Below, one piece after another: positions 1 through 4,541 of a DNA stretch of 5,638 nucleotides. Under the pieces are notes generated by a model that saw nothing but the letters and a program-made list of their open reading frames with translations, made no database searches and was not told where the DNA came from. Each line of letters opens with the position of its first letter. Within the stretch, counting starts at the first letter, position 1. Source of the DNA: Deltaproteobacteria bacterium (GTDB taxonomy: Bacteria; Desulfobacterota; Binatia; DP-6); NCBI GenBank assembly GCA_005879205.1, contig VBLD01000023.1:1-5638 (forward strand). The letters run 5' to 3'. The position numbers and the translations under genes were made by a program.

Positions 1-960
1 GACCTCGGCAGTGCGGTGGCATGGACGTCGAGCCTCGACGGTCCGCTCGGCTCCGGCGCCACGCTGACCGGGGTCACGCTCCGCTCCGGCATCCACACGA
101 TCACGGCCTCGGTGCGGGACCGAGGCGGACGAAGCGCGACGGACGCGATCACGCTGGTGGTGAACGCCGCCCCGACGGTCGCGATCGACGGCCCGGCCGG
201 CGGATCGATCTTCGCCCCGGGCGACGCGATCGTGCTGTCCGCGGCGGCCATGGACCTGGAGGACGGCGACCTGGGGAACGGCATCTCGTGGACCTCGAAT
301 CTCGACGGCCCGCTCGGCGAGGGTGCGATGCTCGCCGTCGCGCTCCGCTCGGGCACGCACACCATCACGGCGACCGCGACCGACAGCGGGGGGAAGACGG
401 CCGAGGCCACGATCGCGCTCGTCGTGAACGCTGCTCCCACGGCGATGATCGTCGTGCCGGCCGACGGATCGGTGTTCGAGCCGGGGGTCGAGGTCACGCT
501 CGCCGGCACCGCCGCCGACGCCGAGGACGGCGACCTCGACGGCGCCATCGTGTGGACGTCGAGCCTCGACGGCCCTCTCGGAACGGGGAGTCCGCTCGGG
601 GTGAGCACGCTCCGCTCCGGGACCCACACCATCACGGCGTCGGTCACCGATCGCGGCGGCAAGAGCGCGGGCGCGACCCTCACGATCGTGGTCGACGCCG
701 CGCCGACCTTGACGATCGCCGTGCCGTCGAGCGGGACGACGTTCGCGCCCGACGAGTCGGTGACGCTGACCGCGAGCGCCACGGACGCGGAGGACGGGGA
801 CCTGACGCCGCTGATCGGCTGGACGTCGAGCCTCCAGGGACCGCTCGGCGGCGGAACGCTCGGCGGCGGCACGCTCCAGCCGGGCACGCACGTGCTCACG
901 GCGTCGGTCACCGACAGCGGTGGGAAGAGCGCCAGCGCGGCGACGACCATCGTCGTGGCG
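1..960 (+). repeat. Tandem Ig-like domain repeats (about 264-267 bp units)
   Basis: The units run 1-165 (partial), 166-429, 430-696 and 697-960, coding 88, 89 and 88 residues in the complete copies. DNA identity is patchy but locally high: the 15-mer tggacgtcgagcctc recurs near 21, 553 and 822. This points to duplication within the gene rather than independent recruitment. Units 2 and 3 keep the LRSGTHTITA core; unit 4 has diverged (LQPGTHVLTA) and carries a small GGGTLGGGTL insertion. Such Ig/PKD-like modules usually act as extended stalks on secreted bacterial proteins. Confidence 0.85.
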
Positions 961-1815
961 CCCCTGATCACGCTCCAGGGGTCGCGCTCGACGGCCTACA
1001 CGAACCAGTCGCTCGCCGCGAAGACGAAGATCGACGCCACCGCCGCCACCTTCCTCGCTTCGCCGTCGAACCTCTACCCCGTCAACCTGGACGGGGCCGT
1101 CGGCGCGCACGTCGTCGGCGGCACGGTGCTCGGGCAGTACGACCGGAGCCTCAGCTGGGACGACATGCATTCGATGAACAACGCCGGCGTCGTATTCGGC
1201 AACGCGCAATTCACCGTCGACGGGGTCCGCATCGACAACGTGACCGACGGCATTCGCCCCAAGCTGGGCGGCGATTTCACGATCCGCAACGTGCACCTGA
1301 GCTACGGGCGCGACGATTGCATCGAGAACGACCACCTGAACGGCGGGCTCGTCGACGACTCGCTGTTCGACGGCTGCTACGACGCCTTCAGCGCGCGTCC
1401 GTCGCAAGCGATCATCGACAGCGGATTCGACGGCACGAGCCATCTCTGGACGATCCAGAACTCGCTCGTCCGCCTCCAGCCCATGCCCGGCCCGCGCGGC
1501 GGAAGCGCGGACGGTCTCGGGCACGGCGGCTTCTTCAAGTGGCACAACTGGGACAACCCGGCGACGAGCCTGTCGCCGAAGCTCGCCCTCTACAACAACG
1601 TGTTCATGGCCGAACGTGTGGGCCAGCCGGGCAAGAGCCGCATGGGCATCCCGCCGCAGCAGCTCCAGGATTGCGCCAACAACGTCATGGTCTGGCTCGG
1701 GGCCGGAAGCTTCCCGGCGACGCTGCCGAGCTGCTTCACCGTGACCACGGACCGGGCGGTGTGGGACAATGCGGTCGCCGACTGGCTCGCGCGCCACCCC
1801 GGCGTCGCGCCGTGA
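1..1815 (+). CDS. Ig-like repeat protein with C-terminal beta-helix domain (5' partial)
   Basis: The frame is open from the first base, where it already reads into a repeat unit, so the start lies outside the window; 604 residues are visible, numbered here from base 1. Residues 1-55 are the end of one Ig/PKD-like repeat and 56-143, 144-232 and 233-320 are three full repeats. Each has an AAPT-type opening, an acidic EDGDL loop, a WTSSLDGPLG strand and a G(T/I)H(T/V)(I/L)TA(S/T)V core. Residues 321-604 differ: short beta-strand/turn repeats rich in Asn, Asp and Gly (for example VRIDNVTDG, IRNVHLS, GLVDDSLFDG) suggest a right-handed parallel beta-helix like those of pectate-lyase-fold proteins. 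Cysteines occur in two pairs (440/459 and 558/578), consistent with disulphides in an exported protein. No catalytic motif of a named lyase family is recognised, so the activity is unknown. Probable role: surface or secreted glycan-binding or glycan-cleaving protein (inference). Confidence 0.85.
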   Translation, partial: DLGSAVAWTSSLDGPLGSGATLTGVTLRSGIHTITASVRDRGGRSATDAITLVVNAAPTVAIDGPAGGSIFAPGDAIVLSAAAMDLEDGDLGNGISWTSNLDGPLGEGAMLAVALRSGTHTITATATDSGGKTAEATIALVVNAAPTAMIVVPADGSVFEPGVEVTLAGTAADAEDGDLDGAIVWTSSLDGPLGTGSPLGVSTLRSGTHTITASVTDRGGKSAGATLTIVVDAAPTLTIAVPSSGTTFAPDESVTLTASATDAEDGDLTPLIGWTSSLQGPLGGGTLGGGTLQPGTHVLTASVTDSGGKSASAATTIVVAPLITLQGSRSTAYTNQSLAAKTKIDATAATFLASPSNLYPVNLDGAVGAHVVGGTVLGQYDRSLSWDDMHSMNNAGVVFGNAQFTVDGVRIDNVTDGIRPKLGGDFTIRNVHLSYGRDDCIENDHLNGGLVDDSLFDGCYDAFSARPSQAIIDSGFDGTSHLWTIQNSLVRLQPMPGPRGGSADGLGHGGFFKWHNWDNPATSLSPKLALYNNVFMAERVGQPGKSRMGIPPQQLQDCANNVMVWLGAGSFPATLPSCFTVTTDRAVWDNAVADWLARHPGVAP

Positions 1816-1841
1816 GACGCGTGAGGGGTTCGGTTCCCGAC

Positions 1842-1863
1842 CGGCCGGTGGCGTTTCCGGCCG
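1842..1863 (+). terminator. GC-rich hairpin downstream of gene 1, possible terminator
   Basis: A 7-bp all-G/C stem (1842-1848 with 1857-1863) closes an 8-base loop (tggcgttt) and begins 27 bases after the stop codon at 1813-1815. No T-run follows, so it is not a canonical intrinsic terminator, but such hairpins often sit at gene ends in GC-rich genomes. Transcription on the other strand points toward it too (remnant at 1943-2167), so it could serve both strands. Confidence 0.35.
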
Positions 1864-1942
1864 TGGTCCAGCTCGTGACGCGCCGCCGCGGCTGACGCCG
1901 TAGCCGGGCCCGGCATCTGCGCTCAGCGGGCAGCATATCGGT

Positions 1943-2167
1943 CTCGCGGGCGTAGTCCCCGAGCCGGGCGAAGCCGAGCAAATGCTGGCCGCGGCCTCGA
2001 AGGAACGCGCGCGCCAATCGTCCGAGCACCACTCGGCAGCACGCCTCCTGCGCCGCGAGGCGGCGGAGGTAGCCGTCGATCACGAGGGCGGCATCGTCAC
2101 GACGGAAGCCGCGGCTGCAGGCCTCCGGTGGGACGAGCACCTCGGCCGGAACGATCCCCGCTTCCAT
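1943..2167 (-). pseudogene. 5' remnant of a probable HNH/DUF222-like protein
   Basis: From an ATG at 2167 the minus strand encodes about 75 residues: an acidic start, then LVIDGYLRRLAAQEACCRVV, GRLARAFLRGRG and LGFARLGDYARE. The helical run followed by LGFxRxxDYxRE resembles the N-terminal region of HNH-endonuclease/DUF222-like proteins of deltaproteobacteria. There the segment normally continues into RLG(L/I)S..., and the proteins run to several hundred residues. Here resemblance stops at 1943. The frame continues only as Arg-rich sequence that runs antisense into gene 1, and neither other frame picks up the expected continuation before 1816. I read this as a truncated remnant: the catalytic HNH part is absent. 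A longer frame opens at an ATG at 2191, but that codon lies inside the promoter spacer, so 2167 is the better start. The family assignment is from memory of the motif and is moderate. Confidence 0.45.
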
Positions 2168-2170
2168 CAG

Positions 2171-2232
2171 GCGAACAATAGACAGAACCATTGCTTATGT
2201 CAAGCCCCATGCTTTCTTACACTATTGGGCGC
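2171..2232. repeat. Imperfect inverted repeat around the promoter
   Basis: gcgaacaatag (2171-2181) and the reverse complement of 2222-2232 (gcgcccaatag) match at 9 of 11 positions, including an uninterrupted caatag. The left arm contains the -10 element of the minus-strand promoter. The arms could be a pair of operator half-sites or traces of a mirrored promoter. The 40-base gap is long for one dimeric repressor, so chance is possible. Confidence 0.3.
2175..2203 (-). promoter_or_regulatory. Sigma70-type promoter reading toward the HNH-like remnant
   Basis: On the minus strand TTGACA (2203-2198, perfect -35) is followed by exactly 17 bases and TATTGT (2180-2175, four of six matches to TATAAT). 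The expected start site is near 2168-2169, one or two bases before the ATG at 2167, so the transcript would be leaderless or nearly so. The surrounding 52 bases (2175-2226) are about 62% A+T in an otherwise very GC-rich window, which supports a real regulatory region. Confidence 0.65.
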
Positions 2233-2299
2233 GATGGCTGGTGAAAGGACTTCGAATGCGCCCCCGCGGCGGATGCGGCCCGCAAGACGCCGTCGCTGC

Positions 2300-2317
2300 G
2301 AGCCGGCCCGGCGGCTC
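2300..2317 (-). terminator. Hairpin overlapping the stop codon of the flippase C-terminal frame
   Basis: GAGCCG (2300-2305) pairs perfectly with CGGCTC (2312-2317) across a 6-base loop. The stem shares two bases with the TGA stop at 2318-2316. No T-run follows in the minus-strand direction. It lies between the flippase-like gene and the separate promoter at 2203-2175, where a transcription boundary is expected. Confidence 0.3.
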
Positions 2318-2456
2318 ACGCGGGCCGATGGACACGCCGCACGCGCGGACCGCGCGCGGCGGCGGGCTTCCGAGGGCCGGCCAGGCCGATCCCGAGATGG
2401 CCGAGGAAGAGAAAACCGACCGCGACGACGACGAGCTCGGCGGCGTGGATGGTCAT
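2316..2456 (-). CDS. Displaced C-terminal helix of the flippase-like protein (46 codons)
   Basis: An ATG at 2456 overlaps the TGA of the upstream gene in an ATGA tetranucleotide and opens a 46-codon frame. It has one strong hydrophobic segment (about residues 5-26, ELVVVAVGFLFLGHLGIGLA) and a basic Arg-rich tail. It could be a translationally coupled small membrane protein. More likely it is the missing last membrane helix of the upstream protein. Family members typically end with a segment like AxALLLHALQ...LLGLLFL, and the reading here just before and after the ATG, DGVAYAM then TIHAAELVV, fits that pattern. Adding one G to the CCC/GGG run at 2474-2476 joins the frames as ELLGDGVAYAM and gives a protein of about 334 residues. 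The deletion may be a sequencing error or a real mutation. Confidence 0.6.
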   Translation of the reverse strand: MTIHAAELVVVAVGFLFLGHLGIGLAGPRKPAAARGPRVRRVHRPA

Positions 2457-3319
2457 CGCATAGGCGACGCCGTCCCGAGGAGCTCGAAGGCGCCCGCGAT
2501 GCCGCCTTCGTACACGCCGATGGCGCCGGGCAGGAGGGGGACCGAGAACAGGAAGACCGTCGCGATGAACATGACGACGAGCTCGGGCAGGGTGAGGTCG
2601 AGGCCGAGGAACATCGCGCTCAGCAGCGAGCGCAGGAAAGCGACCGAGACCGCGAGCAACGCGTAGCAGGCGACGAGCAGGATGCGGGTCAGGGGAGCAC
2701 GGAAGAAGCCGGCGACCGCGCCGCAGAACTCGAGGGCCGGCTCGAGCGAACGGCGGCCGAAGTCGGGCAGCAGGGGCCGGAGTCGAACGAGCAGACGGCG
2801 CGCAAGGCGCCAGCCGCGGACGAGGTCGAGGTAGACGAACCCCATCGCCAGGAGCGTCCCCAGGGCGAGCCCGCGGACGGCCGCGTGTGAGCCGAGTCTG
2901 CCGAGGAGGATCGCCGGAAGGATGAGCGCGAAGCCGGTGATCTCGAAGAAGCGGCCGATGGCGAAGGCGGCGAGCCCGCGGGCGAGCGGTACGCCCCGCC
3001 GCCGCAGGAAGTACGCCGCCGCCGGGATGCCCGCCACGAAGCCGGATGGGATCGCCCAGCCGACCGCGAAGGCGACGACGGTGAGCCGGAAGAGCAGCCA
3101 GAACGGCACGGCATGCCCGTCTTGCGCGAGGATCGCCTGCCACGCGAGCGCCGAGAAGAGGGTCACGCCGAACGCGGTCCCCACCAGGGCCAGGAGCTCC
3201 GAAACGTTCAGCCGGGCGAGGGTGGCAACCGTCTGCTGGGTGCCGGCCAGAACCACGACGGCGGCGAGCAGGCCGAGCGCGGTCACGAAGGTCACCACCC
3301 CGTACGCGAATCGTCTCAC
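2453..3319 (-). CDS. Flippase-like integral membrane protein (LPG synthase TM / UPF0104 family), apparently frameshifted
   Basis: A 288-residue polytopic inner-membrane protein with hydrophobic segments near residues 5-25, 40-63, 75-98, 112-140, 147-167, 212-232 and 245-265. The hallmarks of the lysylphosphatidylglycerol-synthase TM / UPF0104 (AglD/YbhN-like) family are visible: PSGFVAGIPAAAYFLRRRG with a following AIGRFFE segment in the middle, and LLPGAIGVYEGG at about 262-273. Family members are thought to move or help synthesise lipid or polyprenyl-linked substrates; the substrate here cannot be read from sequence. The start is GTG at 3319, supported by GAGG seven bases upstream. The C-terminus stops soon after the PGAIGVYEGG motif with a non-hydrophobic TASPMR, short of the usual final helix, which continues in another frame at 2456-2316. 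The gene is transcribed divergently from the lytic transglycosylase. Confidence 0.8.
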   Translation of the reverse strand: MRRFAYGVVTFVTALGLLAAVVVLAGTQQTVATLARLNVSELLALVGTAFGVTLFSALAWQAILAQDGHAVPFWLLFRLTVVAFAVGWAIPSGFVAGIPAAAYFLRRRGVPLARGLAAFAIGRFFEITGFALILPAILLGRLGSHAAVRGLALGTLLAMGFVYLDLVRGWRLARRLLVRLRPLLPDFGRRSLEPALEFCGAVAGFFRAPLTRILLVACYALLAVSVAFLRSLLSAMFLGLDLTLPELVVMFIATVFLFSVPLLPGAIGVYEGGIAGAFELLGTASPMR

Positions 3320-3326
3320 GATGCGG

Positions 3327-3330
3327 CCTC
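3327..3330 (-). promoter_or_regulatory. Ribosome binding site for the flippase-like gene
   Basis: GAGG on the minus strand lies seven bases before the GTG at 3319, and a further AAGGG sits just upstream (3337-3333). This fixes the GTG start and argues against the much longer upstream reading in the alternative frame. Confidence 0.6.
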
Positions 3331-3335
3331 GGCCC

Positions 3336-3364
3336 TTGACGGCGGTCCCTGTGGGCAGTAGCGG
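3336..3364 (+). promoter_or_regulatory. Weak candidate promoter for the transglycosylase
   Basis: TTGACG (3336-3341, five of six to the -35 consensus) is followed by 17 bases and TAGCGG (3359-3364), a poor -10 with only the leading TA conserved. The predicted start site would be near 3371, just before the ATG at 3373, giving a leaderless transcript like the one inferred at 2167. It sits in the divergent gap next to the flippase ribosome binding site. The weak -10 keeps this tentative. Confidence 0.25.
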
Positions 3365-3372
3365 ATCGCCCG

Positions 3373-3489
3373 ATGGCGGCGCGAGGTGGGGCGGGACGGC
3401 TGCGACGGCGCCGGCGTTCGCGGCGGTTCGTCTGGCCGCGATGGCGCCGCGGTGCGCTCGAGGCGCTGGCGCTCATCGCGGCGGTGTGA
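3373..3489 (+). CDS. Short basic/hydrophobic frame, probable displaced N-terminus of the transglycosylase (38 codons)
   Basis: From ATG 3373 the frame encodes an Arg-rich start (RLRRRRRSRRFVWPRWRRG) and then a hydrophobic run, ALEALALIAAV, ending at TGA 3487-3489. That stop overlaps the GTG at 3486 of the next gene as GTGA. The hydrophobic run continues without pause in the next frame (TIALLGELAGALAG), so the two look like one positive-inside-then-membrane segment interrupted by a missing base. Third-position G/C is high in this frame up to 3489 and in the main frame afterwards, while the main frame upstream of 3486 looks less coding-like. Alternatives are a translationally coupled leader peptide or chance. 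No Shine-Dalgarno sequence precedes the ATG. Confidence 0.4.
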   Translation: MAARGGAGRLRRRRRSRRFVWPRWRRGALEALALIAAV

Positions 3490-4388
3490 CCATCGCGCTG
3501 CTCGGCGAGCTGGCCGGGGCGCTGGCCGGGACGGGGCTCTGGTCGCATCTCCTGCCGTTCACGGGGGCGGTGCTCGCCCTCGGTATCGCCGCCGCCTTGC
3601 TGCTCCGTGGCTGGCTGGCGCTGCGAGGCCGCCTCGCGGCATACACCGCCCGCGCGCCCGCCGTCGTCGCGGTGGCGGCCTTCGCGGCCGCCCTCGTGGT
3701 CTCCCGCCGCCCGGCCTTCCGGCGCGAGATGCGCGACCTCCAGGCGCTGGTGGGCGGCAGCGCGGAGGCCGAGCGCGCCTCGATCGCCCATCAGGTCTGG
3801 GCGACCTATCGGCGGACCGACGCTGCGCAGATGCTCCGCATCCTCGAGCGGGCGCGCGTGTACGAGGCGACGGTGCACGAGGCGGCGGCGGCCTTCGGCG
3901 TCGACGCGGAGGTCCTCATGGGGGTCGCAGCGGCGGAGTCGGCCTTCTACCCGCGCGACAGCGCCGACGGCGGTCGCGGGCTCTTCCAGATCACGGCGCC
4001 GCCCGCCGAGGCGGTCGCGGGGACGCGGCGGCGGCTGCACGTCGAGCAGCTCGATCCGCTGAACCAGCGACACAACGCCTTCCTGGCCGCCGCGACGCTG
4101 CATCTGTATCTCGACGAGATGTCGGGCGACCTCTTTCTCGCCCTGCTCGCGTACAACATCGGGCCGCGCAACGGGGGCCTCCGCGCCGCCATGCAGCAGT
4201 ACGGCGCCCGCGACTTCGTGACCGTCCAGCCGTACCTGCAGAACCTGCCCCGTGACTACCCGATCCGGGTGCTGGCGGCCGCCCTCGCGTACCGCCTGTG
4301 GCGGATGGAGGGACGACTGCCGCGCTACGAGGAAGGGGACAACGCGGCGCGCGTGCAGCAGGTCGGCATTCCCGGGCTCACGTCCTAG
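3486..4388 (+). CDS. Membrane-anchored lytic transglycosylase (SLT domain)
   Basis: A 300-residue reading from GTG 3486. Hydrophobic segments lie near residues 2-19, 22-40 and 57-72, followed by a soluble region of about 225 residues that would face the periplasm. Residues ~130-250 match the Slt70-type lysozyme-like fold (PF01464): GVAAAESAFYPR carries the catalytic Glu at about 151, then GRGLFQI at about 163-169 and LLAYNIGPRNGG at about 220-231, followed by a helix after LPRDYP. Such enzymes cut the MurNAc-GlcNAc bond of peptidoglycan to form 1,6-anhydro-MurNAc ends. The usual AYNAGPG is AYNIGPR here, and several membrane segments before an SLT domain are less usual than a lipoprotein or signal-peptide anchor. 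The start is uncertain: ATG 3441 in frame is possible, but GTG 3486 or a frame-corrected start at 3373 fits better. The gene is divergent from the flippase-like gene. Confidence 0.82.
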   Translation: MTIALLGELAGALAGTGLWSHLLPFTGAVLALGIAAALLLRGWLALRGRLAAYTARAPAVVAVAAFAAALVVSRRPAFRREMRDLQALVGGSAEAERASIAHQVWATYRRTDAAQMLRILERARVYEATVHEAAAAFGVDAEVLMGVAAAESAFYPRDSADGGRGLFQITAPPAEAVAGTRRRLHVEQLDPLNQRHNAFLAAATLHLYLDEMSGDLFLALLAYNIGPRNGGLRAAMQQYGARDFVTVQPYLQNLPRDYPIRVLAAALAYRLWRMEGRLPRYEEGDNAARVQQVGIPGLTS

Positions 4389-4403
4389 ATCGCGCAAGCG
4401 ATC
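4388..4403 (+). terminator. GNRA-capped hairpin at the transglycosylase stop codon
   Basis: GATCGC (4388-4393) and GCGATC (4398-4403) form a perfect 6-bp stem capped by GCAA, a GNRA-type tetraloop. The first G of the stem is the last base of the TAG stop. No T-run follows, so termination is only suggested; it could also protect the 3' end of the message. Confidence 0.3.
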
Positions 4404-4541
4404 ACGGATACGCCGCGGGCTCTCGGGTGCGGATACGAACCGCGTCCACACGTCCCGTGTAGCGCGGTGCCTTGCGGACCGGAATCCCGGCGATGCGTTG
4501 CTATCGCTGGATGTGAGCGGTGATCGCTCGCCAGGACGGGG
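4404..4541. other. Convergent intergenic gap
   Basis: This 138-base stretch separates the 3' ends of two convergent genes. The only structure noticed is a small hairpin, GAGCG (4515-4519) with CGCTC (4525-4529) across five bases, 13 bases beyond the stop of the minus-strand beta-helix gene; no T-run follows. No convincing gene or promoter is seen. Confidence 0.4.

Noticed and set aside
21..1895. Long plus-strand frame of about 624 codons overlapping gene 1
   Set aside because: The product is an Arg/Gly/His/Pro-rich low-complexity string with no domain, shifted from the real repeat frame; high GC explains the openness.
1590..1916. Minus-strand frame of 108 codons, tested as a continuation of the HNH-like remnant
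   Set aside because: Residues such as ELDHGRKRH recall an HNH core only loosely, there is no following Asn/His spacing, and the frame mostly lies antisense to gene 1.
2234..2890. Plus-strand reading from ATG 2234 and from the ATG at 2256 with a GAAAGGA-like site upstream
   Set aside because: The products are highly charged low-complexity strings antisense to the flippase-like gene; the ribosome-site resemblance alone is not enough.
2922..3485. N-terminal extension of the transglycosylase frame back to 2922
   Set aside because: It runs antisense through the flippase-like gene and its start codon, and has no membrane or signal character.
3478..3490. Programmed -1 ribosomal frameshift at the transglycosylase N-terminus
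   Set aside because: There is no X XXY YYZ slippery heptamer at the junction; a missing base or a coupled GTGA restart is simpler.
2457..4451. Very long minus-strand frame of about 711 codons
   Set aside because: Most of it is Arg-rich and lies antisense to the transglycosylase or out of frame with the flippase-like gene. Only its last 46 codons (2456-2316) look real.
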